This document shows positions 34,228 through 42,150 of a stretch of 64,000 nt of DNA, one piece after another (the first letter of the stretch is position 1; each line of letters starts with the position of its first letter). The notes below the pieces were generated by a model. It made no database searches. It had not been told where the DNA came from and saw nothing but the letters and a program-made list of their open reading frames with translations. The stretch is from Lentzea xinjiangensis. Lineage in GTDB: Bacteria; Actinomycetota; Actinomycetes; Mycobacteriales; Pseudonocardiaceae. The DNA lies in contig NZ_FOFR01000002.1 of NCBI RefSeq assembly GCF_900110955.1, positions 62,001-126,000 of the forward strand. The letters run 5' to 3'. A program made the position numbers and the translations under genes.

Positions 34228-34698
34228 CTAGCGCGGCCGGACCCGTTCGTCCACGTGCCGCGTCGGCGCGCCCAGGAACAGCTCCGGGTCGGTCACCGGC
34301 GCGCAGGCCAGGTTCAGGGTGGTCGAGAGGTGGTTGAAGCCACCGTCCCGGGGCCGCTCCCAGCGGTGGTCGAGCTGCCACCGGACCCACTGCCCCGGCA
34401 GCAGCCGGACGGGCGAAGCCCGCTCCCTCCGCCGAGGCGACGCCATCATGGTGTCGTGCAACTGCACGGTCGTCACGCCGTCGTCCTCGCGAAGGCTCAG
34501 CCGCATGCGGTCGATCTCCGCCCGCTCGGCCGACCACACGGGCCGGAACCCGTTCTCCTCCCGCAGCACGACCTCGTGCACCGCCGGCCGCAGGTGCGGC
34601 AGGACGAACCCCTCCGGCAGGGGGTCCGGCACCCCGGCCCCGCCCTTGGCCCGCTGAGCCCACTCGACCCGCACCCACTGCACGACGACGTCCACCAC
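34228..34698 (-). CDS. Hypothetical protein
   Basis: A 156-residue soluble protein without a signal peptide or membrane helix. It opens V-V-V-Q-W-V-R-V-E-W and contains several W/R-rich strands (W-V-R-W-Q-L-D-H-R-W-E), suggesting a beta barrel or sandwich. The family is not known to me. It ends nine bases from the stop of the convergent metallopeptidase gene and starts 21 bases after the histidine kinase stop on the same strand, so it may be the last gene of the two-component operon. GTG 34698 and the next codon, also GTG, are both possible starts. Confidence 0.65.
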   Translation of the reverse strand: MVDVVVQWVRVEWAQRAKGGAGVPDPLPEGFVLPHLRPAVHEVVLREENGFRPVWSAERAEIDRMRLSLREDDGVTTVQLHDTMMASPRRRERASPVRLLPGQWVRWQLDHRWERPRDGGFNHLSTTLNLACAPVTDPELFLGAPTRHVDERVRPR

Positions 34699-34719
34699 CC
34701 GATGGAAGCAAACGCGCTG

Positions 34720-35988
34720 TCAGCCGGGCGAGAGGTTCTGCGGTGCCGGGAGCCGGACCCGGAACACCGCTCCCGCCGAAGAGGGCTCACACGTCAGCTC
34801 ACCACCGTGGGCCCGGACCACCCCGCGGGCGATGGCCAGCCCGAGCCCCGAGCCGCCGGACCGCCGGTCCCTGGCGTCGTCCAGCCGGACCAGCCGGTCG
34901 AAGATCCGCTCCCGGTCCCCCTCCGGCACCCCCGGCCCGTCGTCGGACACGGTGAACCCGGTCGCGTCCACCCGGATCCGGACCGCACCGGACGGCCCGG
35001 TCGCCTGCCGGGCGTTGTCGACCAGGTTGGCGAGCACCTGGGCCAGCCGCTGCCCGTCCCCCACGACGACCACCGGCACCCCCTCGGCGGTGATGTCGAA
35101 GTCGGGGGCGACGTACCGGGTCCTGGCCACCTCGGCCTCGGCCAGCGCCAGCAGGTCGACGGGCTCGCGCTGCATCTCGTGGCCCGCGTCGAGCTGGGCC
35201 AGCGCGAGCAGGTCGTCGACCAGGCGCCCGGCCCGCCGGGCCTCCCGCACCAGCAGGAACGACATCTGGTCCCGGTCCGGCGAGTCGACGGGCGCCTGCA
35301 CCAGCGCCTCGGCGACGGCCTGCACCCCGGTGATGGGCGTGCGCAGCTCGTGCGCGGCGTCCGCCACGAACCGCCGGGTCCGCTGCTCCGACCCCTCCAG
35401 CGAGTCCAGCATCCCGTCGAAGGCGGCGGCCGTGCGCCCCATCTCGGTGTCGGTCCTGGACGGGTTCAACCGCCCGCCGCGGTGCCCGGCCGCGATCGCC
35501 TGCGCCAGTGACGTCATGGCGTCCAGCGGTGCCAGCGCCCGCCGCACCACCACGACGATCAGCAACCCGGTGACGACGATCGCCCCGACGCCGAGCACCA
35601 GCAGCAGCTTCCGCAACCGGTGCTGCGCCTGCGAGATCGCCTCGGTGTCGGCGTACAGCGTGACCTTGTTGCCGGCGACGTTGCCCGTCCTGCGCTTGAA
35701 CTGCCCCTCGTCCGGCGCGTTGCCGACCAGGTTGCCGTTCGGCAGCTCCACCGTGACGTGGACGTTCCGCTTCGAGAGCTGACGCACGACTTCCCGCGGC
35801 GGCACACCGATTTTCAGCGACGTCACCGCGCGCGTCTCGGCGTCGCGCAGCACCCCGTCGACGTCCCGTGAGGACTGTCCGGCGAACGTGCGGTCGACCG
35901 CGATCACCAGCGTTACCAGCATGACGAACAAAACCAGCAGCACCGACACGGCGACACGACGGCGCAATGAGACTGTGCGAAGGTTCAT
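34720..35988 (-). CDS. HAMP-type sensor histidine kinase
   Basis: A 422-residue kinase. There are two membrane helices (about 12-31 and 127-148) around an extracytoplasmic sensor of about 95 residues, then a HAMP linker (R-A-L-A-P-L-D), the H-box A-A-H213-E-L-R-T-P, and an ATPase domain with N-L-V-D-N-A-R, D-D-G-P-G-V-P and G-S-G-L-G-L-A-I-A. The ATG overlaps the response regulator stop by four bases (35985-35988). The overall size and sensor type match envelope-stress kinases such as MprB or CutS of actinobacteria, though orthology is not shown. A divergent secreted protein gene next to it is a likely target. Confidence 0.92.
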   Translation of the reverse strand: MNLRTVSLRRRVAVSVLLVLFVMLVTLVIAVDRTFAGQSSRDVDGVLRDAETRAVTSLKIGVPPREVVRQLSKRNVHVTVELPNGNLVGNAPDEGQFKRRTGNVAGNKVTLYADTEAISQAQHRLRKLLLVLGVGAIVVTGLLIVVVVRRALAPLDAMTSLAQAIAAGHRGGRLNPSRTDTEMGRTAAAFDGMLDSLEGSEQRTRRFVADAAHELRTPITGVQAVAEALVQAPVDSPDRDQMSFLLVREARRAGRLVDDLLALAQLDAGHEMQREPVDLLALAEAEVARTRYVAPDFDITAEGVPVVVVGDGQRLAQVLANLVDNARQATGPSGAVRIRVDATGFTVSDDGPGVPEGDRERIFDRLVRLDDARDRRSGGSGLGLAIARGVVRAHGGELTCEPSSAGAVFRVRLPAPQNLSPG

Positions 35989-36653
35989 TCTTCAGCCCGC
36001 AGCACGTACCCAAGGCCGCGCACGGTGTGCACGAGCCGTGGGCCGTGTTCCTCGATCTTGCGGCGCACGGCGCTGACGTGGACCTCGACGAGGTTGGGGT
36101 CGTAGTCCTCGTAACCCCACACGGCCGTGAGGATCTGCGTCTTGGACACCACCCGCCCGCGCTGGGCCGCCAGGTACACGAGCAGCCGCAGCTCGGTCGC
36201 CGTCAGCTCGATCGGCTGGTCGGCGCGCATGACGACACCGGCGTCCGCGTCCACGACGAGGTCGCCGACCTGCACCGTCGAGGGGGTCCTGCCGAGCCGC
36301 CGCAGCACCGCGGACACCCGCGCCACCAGTTCGGCCAGCACGAACGGCTTGCCCACGTAGTCGTCGGCGCCAGCGGACAGGCCGCGCAACCGGTCGGGCA
36401 CGCCGTCGCGCGCGGTGAGCATCACCACGCCGGCGCCGGACGACCGGCGGATCACGTCGAGCAGCTGGAAGCCGTCGCGGCCGGGCAGCATCACGTCGAG
36501 CACGACCAGGTCCGGGCGGAAGCGGCCGAGGTCGGCCTCGAGCTGGCGCCCGTCGAGGCGGTGCTGCACCTCGTACCCGGACTCGCGCAGCGCGGACGAC
36601 ACCGCGGCACCGATCGCCTCGGCGTCCTCGATCACCAACACCCTGGCGGACAC
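35985..36653 (-). CDS. OmpR-family response regulator
   Basis: A 222-residue regulator. The receiver opens V-L-V-I-E-D and the phosphoacceptor is D53 in V-L-D-V-M-L-P-G; the lysine is in Y-V-G-K-P-F. The winged helix contains L-T-A-T-E-L-R-L-L and ends G-L-G-Y-V-L. GTG 36653 has no room for a ribosome site because GAGGAG touches it; GTG 36641, four codons in, would give M-L-V-I-E-D with an 11-base spacing, so either is possible. It is coupled to the kinase. The direct repeats at 36694-36711 in the divergent control region are a plausible binding site. Confidence 0.92.
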   Translation of the reverse strand: MSARVLVIEDAEAIGAAVSSALRESGYEVQHRLDGRQLEADLGRFRPDLVVLDVMLPGRDGFQLLDVIRRSSGAGVVMLTARDGVPDRLRGLSAGADDYVGKPFVLAELVARVSAVLRRLGRTPSTVQVGDLVVDADAGVVMRADQPIELTATELRLLVYLAAQRGRVVSKTQILTAVWGYEDYDPNLVEVHVSAVRRKIEEHGPRLVHTVRGLGYVLRAEE

Positions 36654-36693
36654 CTCCTCATTCTGCTGACCGGCAGGGCTTCGGGCGACTCGC

Positions 36694-36711
36694 CTTCAGC
36701 TCTCCCTCAGC
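36694..36711. promoter_or_regulatory. Direct repeat, possible response-regulator box
   Basis: CTTCAGC (36694-36700) and CCTCAGC (36705-36711) lie 11 bases apart start to start, the spacing preferred by OmpR-family dimers binding on one face of DNA. They resemble the C-T-C-A-G repeats described for MprA-type regulators. A further GCTGAGG (36724-36730) forms a 7-base inverted pair with the second repeat, just before the ATG of the divergent gene. Autoregulation and control of that gene are inferred. Confidence 0.5.
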
Positions 36712-36733
36712 ATGCGCGAGCACGCTGAGGCGC

Positions 36734-37303
36734 ATGTCGAAGAAATCAGCGTGGGCCGGCGCCATCGTCGCCGCCGCCGGACTCACCGTCGGCGGCATCG
36801 CGGTCGCGTCGGCGGCGGACGACCCCGACGGCCCTCCCGCGGCGTTCGCGGAGCGCCACCCCGGTGGCCCCGGCAAGCCGGGCCGGCCCGACAAGGCGAA
36901 GTTCAAGGACAGCACCCTGGTCGTGGGGCGGGTGAAGTCCGTGGAGACCGGCAAGCTCACGATCACCAAGGACGACGGCGGCGAGGTGTCGCTGACCACC
37001 GACAGCTCCACGAAGCTGCGCGGCGGCGACCTCGCCGGGCTCAAGGCCGACCAGCGCGTGACCGTGCGGGTCAAGGACGGCAAGGCGCTGAACGTGGCGC
37101 TGGCCAAGGCCGCCGAGCGCGGCACGGTCAAGGACGTCGACGGCGACAAGGCGACGTTGGTCCAGGTCGACGGCCTGCAGACCCCGCTCGACCTGTCGGC
37201 CGTGGCGGAGAAGCCGAAGACCGGCGACCTCGTCGCGGTGACCGGGACCGTGTCCGACGGCAGGACCATCAAGGTCGAGAAGATTCGCCAGCTCCCCAAG
37301 TGA
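36734..37303 (+). CDS. Secreted protein, DUF5666-like
   Basis: A 189-residue exported protein. The signal sequence M-S-K-K-S-A-W-A-G through V-A-S-A-A-D suggests cleavage after A-S-A. A Gly/Pro-rich stretch follows, then two copies of an OB-like beta unit: G-R-V-K-S-V-E-T-G-K-L-T-I and G-T-V-K-D-V-D-G-D-K-A-T-L, a pattern typical of DUF5666-type domains. The function is unknown; such proteins are often governed by envelope-stress two-component systems. It is divergent from the OmpR-type regulator and shares its 80-base control region with the direct repeats. Confidence 0.75.
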   Translation: MSKKSAWAGAIVAAAGLTVGGIAVASAADDPDGPPAAFAERHPGGPGKPGRPDKAKFKDSTLVVGRVKSVETGKLTITKDDGGEVSLTTDSSTKLRGGDLAGLKADQRVTVRVKDGKALNVALAKAAERGTVKDVDGDKATLVQVDGLQTPLDLSAVAEKPKTGDLVAVTGTVSDGRTIKVEKIRQLPK

Positions 37304-37346
37304 TCCTGGGCTCCCCGCGGGCCGCCGCGTCTGCGAACATCGCGGG

Positions 37347-37799
37347 GTGGCGGTTCCGCGAAGCCCGGACAGATGGGTGTTCATCCTGCTGGTCGTCGGA
37401 CTGGTCGGGATCGGTGTCGCGGTCGCGCTGCTCGTGCCCCTCAAGGTGCTGGGCGCGGCGGAACCGCCGAAACCCGTGTCCGCGACCGTCGTCGAGACCG
37501 GTTCGTGCGGTCAGGGCACCGACACCGTCGAGTGGGACGCGGACGGCGGGAAGAAGCAGGCCAAACTGGACGGTTGCGGTCACCGCGAGGGCGAGACCGT
37601 CGAGATCGTGACGACCGGCGGCGACATGGTCTCCTCCGCGGCCTCCGTGCCGGCGGGGCCGCCGGTCGCGCACCGCCTCACCGCGCTGCTGCTGTGCCTG
37701 GCGGCGCTGGCGGGCGGCTTCTACGCGTTCCTCTTCCGCTACGCGCCGCTGCGCGCGCCGGCCGTGCTGCCGCTGCCCGCTCCCCGCCGGGCGGAGTGA
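37347..37799 (+). CDS. Small membrane protein with extracytoplasmic domain
   Basis: A 150-residue protein with two membrane helices (about 10-34 and 108-128) around an outside loop of about 70 residues that holds two cysteines (G-S-C-G-Q and D-G-C-G-H), probably a disulfide. The C-terminal tail is Pro/Ala-rich and short. The family is not recognised. The GTG start overlaps the right arm of a 7-base inverted repeat (37313-37319 with 37341-37347). It follows the secreted DUF5666-like gene on the same strand and may be part of the same regulon. Confidence 0.7.
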   Translation: MAVPRSPDRWVFILLVVGLVGIGVAVALLVPLKVLGAAEPPKPVSATVVETGSCGQGTDTVEWDADGGKKQAKLDGCGHREGETVEIVTTGGDMVSSAASVPAGPPVAHRLTALLLCLAALAGGFYAFLFRYAPLRAPAVLPLPAPRRAE

Positions 37800-37830
37800 C
37801 CAGCTCAGGGCCTGGCCCGTGCCCACGTCC

Positions 37831-38361
37831 TCAGGTGTTCTCCCGTGAGGTCCGCACGTCGACGACTCGACCGTCCCTGAACGTGATCCGGGTCCTGCGT
37901 CCCGCGGGCATCCCCCGGTAGAGCCAGGACTCCTCCTCGGACGGGTCGATCAGCAGGGCGGCGAACCGGCCGGCCACGATCAGCTGGTCGCCCGTGCCGG
38001 TGTCGCGTCGATGCGGTGGACCGAGCAGCCGCCGGACCTGGTCCCGGCTCATCCCCGTCCGGACGACGCCACGCGGGTCCCTCGGGTGCGGCGCGTCCGC
38101 GGCCTGCCTGCGCTGCTCGTACCGCCGCAGCCGGTCGCGCAGCTCCTCGGCCGATCGTTCCGGCGTCCGGAGGGAGAAGCCGGTGCAGTCGGCGTGACCG
38201 ACCCAGAACCGCTTCCTGACTCCCTCGTCGAAGACCGACAGCGCTTCCGGCGGAGGGTGTCCGAGCACCTCGGTGGCCTGGTCCTCGTCGAACGTCGACG
38301 GGAACCCGTGGCGGCTGTCGAACGCGTACCGGCCGCACACGACGCACGGTGGGAGCGACAT
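37831..38361 (-). CDS. Hypothetical protein with N-terminal CxxC and OmpA/BamE-like tail
   Basis: A 176-residue protein beginning M-S-L-P-P-C-V-V-C-G-R-Y. The C-x-x-C and a later H-A-D-C may bind zinc. The C-terminal half (G-M-S-R-D-Q-V-R-R-L-L-G-P-P-H-R-R) has the turn seen in small SmpA/BamE-like domains, where G-M-S-x-x-Q-V is followed by a beta hairpin ending in V-V-D-V. No signal peptide is present, so it is probably cytoplasmic. The ATG at 38361 is preferred to an in-frame start 38 codons upstream, as the preceding part has no coding character. The role is unknown. Confidence 0.65.
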   Translation of the reverse strand: MSLPPCVVCGRYAFDSRHGFPSTFDEDQATEVLGHPPPEALSVFDEGVRKRFWVGHADCTGFSLRTPERSAEELRDRLRRYEQRRQAADAPHPRDPRGVVRTGMSRDQVRRLLGPPHRRDTGTGDQLIVAGRFAALLIDPSEEESWLYRGMPAGRRTRITFRDGRVVDVRTSRENT

Positions 38362-38464
38362 GGTCTCGAACCTAGCGACGTGTCGCGCCCGCAGCTCGCC
38401 GGGCTGCCGCTGACCGCCCACCGCGGCATGGAGGTTCGCGTCCACCCCCGGTAACGCACGCCGG

Positions 38465-38495
38465 GGCGGGGCCACCGGTTCCCGGATGCCCCGCC
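38465..38495 (-). terminator. Strong GC hairpin after the potassium channel gene
   Basis: On the minus strand GGCGGGGC (38488-38495) pairs perfectly with GCCCCGCC (38465-38472) across a 15-base loop that can itself fold. It begins 18 bases beyond the potassium channel stop. There is no U tract. It probably ends the dipeptidase/channel transcript before the small hypothetical gene. Confidence 0.5.
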
Positions 38496-38512
38496 TTCAG
38501 CGAGAGGTTCTC

Positions 38513-39556
38513 CTACTCCTCGCCGGGCGGCGTGACCTTCTTGACGTACAGCAGCCGGTCGCCGGGCTCGATCGCGTCCGCCTCGGGGGCGTCCACCCGG
38601 TAGAGCGTCCCGCCGCGCACCACACCGAGCACTATGTCGGGCAGGTGCCGCGGCGAGCCGCCGATCTCGCCGGGCTCGACGTCCCGCTCGGAGATCGCGA
38701 GGCCCGCGTCGGGCGTGAGCAGGTCCTCCACCATCGCCACCACGGACGGCGTCGCCGTGGCCATGCCGAGCAGCCGCCCGGCCGTCTCCGACGACACCAC
38801 CACGGAGTCGGCACCGGACTGCTTGAGCAGGTGCTCGTTCTCCCGTTCCCGCACCGACGCCACGATCTGCGCCTTCGGGGCGAGCTCACGGGCGGTCAAC
38901 GTCACCAGCACCGCCGTGTCGTCACGGCTCGGCGCAACGACGATCGCGCGCGCTCGTGCCGCACCGGCGACCCTCAGCACGTCGTTGCGCGTACCGGAGC
39001 CGTGCACGGTCACGAGTCCGATGGCGGACGCCGCGTCGAGTGACTCCTGCACCGTGTCGACGACGACGATCGAGCCGGGCTCGACGCCGTCGCCGAGCAG
39101 CGCCGCCACCGCTGACCGCCCCTTCGTGCCATAACCGACGACCACTACGTGGTCACGCACGACCCGCCTCCACTTCTGAATGCGCAACGCCTGACGGGAG
39201 CGCTCGGTGAGAACTTCGAGTGTCGTGCCGACCAGCACGATCAGGAACAGGACCCGCAACGGCGTGATGACCAGGACGTTGATCAGCCGCGCCGACGACG
39301 ACGCGGGCGTGATGTCGCCGTAGCCGGTCGTCGAGAGAGACACCGTCGCGTAGTAGAAGGAGTCGAGCAACGAGACGCCATCCTCGTTGACGTCGCGGTA
39401 GCCGTCACGGTCCAAGTAGACGATCAGCACCGCGAGCAGGAGCGCCGCCATCGCACCGATGACGCGCTTGAGGATGGCACGGACCGGGCTCTGCACCTGG
39501 TCCGGCATCCTGATCACGCCGACGAGCGAGTGCGACGCTGCGTCAGTCAGGCTCAT
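38513..39556 (-). CDS. Two-helix potassium channel with TrkA/RCK domain
   Basis: A 347-residue channel. Helix 1 (A-A-L-L-L-A-V-L-I-V-Y-L), the pore helix, the selectivity filter T-T-G-Y-G-D and helix 2 (V-L-F-L-I-V-L-V-G) fill residues about 30-120. A TrkA-N Rossmann domain follows with V-V-V-G-Y-G-T-K-G and D-T-V at the end of the second strand, then a TrkA-C domain near the end. It should be a ligand-gated K+ channel in the cell membrane. ATG 39556 makes a 4-base overlap with the dipeptidase stop. I recall that in Mycobacterium tuberculosis the equivalent gene (Rv3200c) lies between nudC and adnAB. Confidence 0.9.
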   Translation of the reverse strand: MSLTDAASHSLVGVIRMPDQVQSPVRAILKRVIGAMAALLLAVLIVYLDRDGYRDVNEDGVSLLDSFYYATVSLSTTGYGDITPASSSARLINVLVITPLRVLFLIVLVGTTLEVLTERSRQALRIQKWRRVVRDHVVVVGYGTKGRSAVAALLGDGVEPGSIVVVDTVQESLDAASAIGLVTVHGSGTRNDVLRVAGAARARAIVVAPSRDDTAVLVTLTARELAPKAQIVASVRERENEHLLKQSGADSVVVSSETAGRLLGMATATPSVVAMVEDLLTPDAGLAISERDVEPGEIGGSPRHLPDIVLGVVRGGTLYRVDAPEADAIEPGDRLLYVKKVTPPGEE

Positions 39557-40986
39557 GGAGTCAACCTCTTCGCGATATCCGCTCGGGCGAGCATCCGCCA
39601 CAGGTGCGCCGCCGCCTCCGCACCCTTGAGGAGCAACGGCACGACTACGCGCTCGTTCGGCGCGTGGACGCGATCATCCGGCAAGGTCGCGCCGAGGTAG
39701 ACGAGGGGCACCCCGAGCCACGCCTGCAACACCGCGGCGGGCCCCGACCCGCCGGCCCTGGCGAACCTGACGGGCCCGCCGAACGCGAGCTCCACCGCCT
39801 CCTTCACCGCGGCGTTGGCGGGGTCGTCCGGGCTGATCGCGTAGGGCGGCACGCCCTCACCGCGGAAGCTGACCTCGGCGCGGACGCCGTGCGGCGTGTG
39901 CTCGGCGACGAACTCCCGCAACTGGTCGGCGACCTTCTCCGGAAGCTGGTCGGGCACGAGCCGGAAGCTGACCTTCGCCGTCGCGCTCGCCGGGATGACC
40001 GTCTTGAAGCCGGGACCGGTGTAGCCGCCGCTGATGCCGTTGACCTCGGCGGTCGGCCGGACCCAGATCCGTTCGAGCGTCGTGTAGCCGGGTTCGCCGC
40101 TCGCGGCCTGAGCGCCGCCGGCGTTGTGCGCCAGCCACTTCCGCTCGTCGAACGGCAGCGCGGCGTAGTCCTCGCGCTCCTCGGCGGACGGTTCCCTGAC
40201 GTCGTCGTAGAAGCCGGCGAGCTGGATCCGGCCGGTGTCGTCGTGGAGCGCCGCGATCAGCCTCGCCAGCGCCGTAGCCGGGTTCGGGATCGCGCCACCC
40301 GCGCGTCCGGAATGAACGTCGTCGGTGCCGCCGAAGAACGTGATCTCGCCGGCCAGCACACCGCGCTGCCCGGTGTTGACGGTTGGTGTCTCACGGTCGT
40401 GCAACGCCGTGTCGGTGAACACGACGAGATCGCATTCGAGATCCTTTTTGTGCGTTTCGAGCAGCTTTCGCAGGTGCGGCGATCCCGATTCCTCCTCGCC
40501 CTCGACGAAGAGCTTCACCGTGACGCTCGGCGCGTTCTGCCCCGTCGCCGCCAGGTGCGCCCGCATCCCGAGCAGGTGCATCGCGACCTGCCCCTTGTCG
40601 TCGCTCGCACCGCGCCCGAACAGCTCGTCCCCGCTGATCACCGGCTCGAACGGCGGGTGGTGCCAGCGCTCGATCGGGTCGACCGGCTGCACGTCGTGAT
40701 GACCGTAGACGAGCACCGTCGGCGCCTGCGGATCGGCGGCGGGCCAGCAGGCGAACACGGCGGGAAGCGCGGGCCCGTGATCCCAGACCTCGACCTGCGG
40801 CCAGCCGTCCCGCCGAAGCCGCCCGGCCAGCCACTCGGCGGATCTCCGCACGTCGTCGTGATGATCGGGGTCGACCCCGATGGACGGGATCGCGATCCAT
40901 TCGCGGAGCCCGCTCAGGAAGGAGTCGGTCAGCGCGGCGACAGCGGCGCGTTCAGGATGCTGTTCGAGATGAGAATCACCTGCCAC
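39553..40986 (-). CDS. M20 family dipeptidase
   Basis: A 477-residue M20 metallopeptidase. The first metal-ligand motif is V-Y-G-H-H-D-V-Q-P, the bridging aspartate follows in G-R-G-A-S-D-D-K-G, the catalytic glutamate pair is in E-G-E-E-E-S-G-S, and a dimerisation-domain histidine is in D-D-V-H-S-G. It should cleave dipeptides or related amides with two zinc or manganese ions in the cytoplasm. GTG 40986 (M-A-G-D-S-H-L-E) is preferred because the extension upstream crosses the divergent DoxX-like gene. It is coupled to the channel gene by ATGA. Confidence 0.9.
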   Translation of the reverse strand: MAGDSHLEQHPERAAVAALTDSFLSGLREWIAIPSIGVDPDHHDDVRRSAEWLAGRLRRDGWPQVEVWDHGPALPAVFACWPAADPQAPTVLVYGHHDVQPVDPIERWHHPPFEPVISGDELFGRGASDDKGQVAMHLLGMRAHLAATGQNAPSVTVKLFVEGEEESGSPHLRKLLETHKKDLECDLVVFTDTALHDRETPTVNTGQRGVLAGEITFFGGTDDVHSGRAGGAIPNPATALARLIAALHDDTGRIQLAGFYDDVREPSAEEREDYAALPFDERKWLAHNAGGAQAASGEPGYTTLERIWVRPTAEVNGISGGYTGPGFKTVIPASATAKVSFRLVPDQLPEKVADQLREFVAEHTPHGVRAEVSFRGEGVPPYAISPDDPANAAVKEAVELAFGGPVRFARAGGSGPAAVLQAWLGVPLVYLGATLPDDRVHAPNERVVVPLLLKGAEAAAHLWRMLARADIAKRLTP

Positions 40987-41015
40987 GCCCGCCGACAATA
41001 GGCCAGCCCCGCCTC

Positions 41016-41032
41016 GCCTACGCCGCGTAGGC
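41016..41032. promoter_or_regulatory. Palindrome between divergent genes
   Basis: GCCTACG and CGTAGGC form perfect 7-base arms around a 3-base centre, in the 62-base gap between the divergent dipeptidase and DoxX-like starts. Its size and place suit a dimeric repressor site acting on both genes, but no regulator gene adjoins it. Confidence 0.4.
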
Positions 41033-41048
41033 ATGACAGGGTGGCGGG

Positions 41049-41429
41049 ATGGAACCGAACCGTTCCCGAGCGCGCTCGGCGCTGGCGCTCGCCGCACTGC
41101 TGGGCCTGGCCGGGGCAACCCACTTCAACAGGCCGAAGTACTACGACGCGATCGTCCCCCGCGCCCTGCCCGGCACCCCGAGGCAGTGGACCTACGCGTC
41201 CGGTGCGGCAGAACTGGCCGTGGCCGCGGCCGTCGCCACCCCGCGAACGCGCCGCCTGGGCGCCCTGGCAGCCGTCGCGCTGTTCGTCGCGGTGTTCCCG
41301 GCAAACGTGAAAATGGCTCTGGACTTCCGCGACAAGTCGCCAAAGGCCCGAGCATTGGCGTATGGTCGCCTGCCATTGCAGATCCCGCTCGTAGCTTGGG
41401 CCTGGAAAGTGGCCAAAGCCTCCCCATGA
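41049..41429 (+). CDS. DoxX-like small membrane protein
   Basis: A 126-residue membrane protein with four hydrophobic segments (about 9-22, 50-66, 72-88 and 105-120). The early T-H-F-N-R-P-K-Y-Y-D-A-I-V-P and the R-x-W-T-Y-A-S-G-A-A-E-L helix are characteristic of the DoxX-like family found in actinomycetes. Members have been linked to redox balance at the membrane, but the function is not established. The ATG has GGCGGG directly upstream. It is divergent from the dipeptidase gene, with which it shares a palindromic control region. Confidence 0.78.
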   Translation: MEPNRSRARSALALAALLGLAGATHFNRPKYYDAIVPRALPGTPRQWTYASGAAELAVAAAVATPRTRRLGALAAVALFVAVFPANVKMALDFRDKSPKARALAYGRLPLQIPLVAWAWKVAKASP

Positions 41430-41466
41430 CCACCCTGGGTAATCCTTAACCAAGTATCCGCAAACG

Positions 41467-41497
41467 CTGTCATTCCTCGCGCGAGCAACCCTAGGAT
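41467..41497 (+). promoter_or_regulatory. Promoter matching those of the P450 genes
   Basis: CTGTCA (41467-41472), a 19-base spacer and TAGGAT (41492-41497). Both cytochrome P450 genes at 52.8 and 58.3 kb are preceded by CTGTCA or CTGTCG, the same 19-base spacer and TATGGT or TAGGGT. The first nine bases, CTGTCATTC, are identical to those of the copy-1 P450 promoter. The -10 box overlaps ATG 41496, so translation may begin at GTG 41505 on a leaderless message. Confidence 0.5.
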
Positions 41498-42032
41498 GCG
41501 CCCTGTGCACACGCTTCTTCAGCGCGCCGCAACCGCGCTCGACTGGGACGGAGTCGTGGTTCCCGACGTCACCGTCCTGGGCCGGCAGGTGTCCGCGGTG
41601 GTGCGCCTGCTGCCCGAAGTGCACGAGTGGCGAACCCGGAACGGCTGGCCGCCCAGAGCCGACCCGTCGTGGTTCCGCTCCTGGTTCGAGCCCGCGGTCC
41701 ACGACCGCCTGCCGGTAGCTGCCGTGGAACTGGTCGGCGTCATCGTGAGCGAGTCCACCACGGACCGCGCCCTCCAGTCGTGCGGCACCCTCCTGACCCT
41801 GGCTCCGTGCGCGGTGATGCTTCCCCGCACCGACGAGTCCCAGGCCTGGTCTTTCATCGAGCTCGACTACTACGGCATCGGCGTCGTGGTGGCTGACGAC
41901 GCCTCGGCCGACCTGATGGTGCCGCCGGAGGACCGGTCGCCCGAGTTCGGGCCTTCGCTGTTCGGGCGGTGGCTGCTTGAGGTGCTCTATGAGCAGGTGT
42001 TGAAGGTTTCTCACGCGCCGGCTGGGGCTTGA
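41496..42032 (+). CDS. Hypothetical protein
   Basis: A 178-residue soluble protein I cannot assign. It carries D-W-D-G-V-V-V-P-D and W-F-R-S-W-F-E-P-A-V-H near the N terminus, and a central S-C-G-T-L-L-T-L-A-P-C hairpin. The C-terminal helix F-G-R-W-L-L-E-V-L-Y-E-Q-V ends in S-H-A-P-A-G-A, whose last codons and stop lie inside the first unit of the repeat region. The ATG has no ribosome-binding site; GTG 41505 fits better with the candidate leaderless promoter and would shorten the protein by three residues. The promoter resemblance to the P450 genes hints at shared control. Confidence 0.65.
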   Translation: MRPVHTLLQRAATALDWDGVVVPDVTVLGRQVSAVVRLLPEVHEWRTRNGWPPRADPSWFRSWFEPAVHDRLPVAAVELVGVIVSESTTDRALQSCGTLLTLAPCAVMLPRTDESQAWSFIELDYYGIGVVVADDASADLMVPPEDRSPEFGPSLFGRWLLEVLYEQVLKVSHAPAGA

Positions 42033-42150
42033 GCCGCTGAGCTGGGCTGGGGCTTGAGCCGCTGAGCTGAGCTGAGCTGGGCTGGGACTGGGGCTTGAGC
42101 CGCTGAGCTGGGCTGGGGCTGGGGCTTGAGCCGCTGAGCTGGGCTGGGGC
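42025..42150. repeat. Tandem-like repeats of a 21-base core, four copies
   Basis: The sequence GGGGCTTGAGCCGCTGAGCT recurs at 42025, 42050, 42091 and 42121, separated by short runs of GGGCTG or AGCTG. The spacing is irregular (25, 41, 30 bases). The first copy contains the stop codon of the preceding gene. Beyond 42150 the sequence decays into degenerate GCTGGG/GAGCC/ACCTGG words up to about 42360. On the minus strand these would encode Pro/Gln/Ser-rich repeats, but codon use there is not gene-like. Confidence 0.75.
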
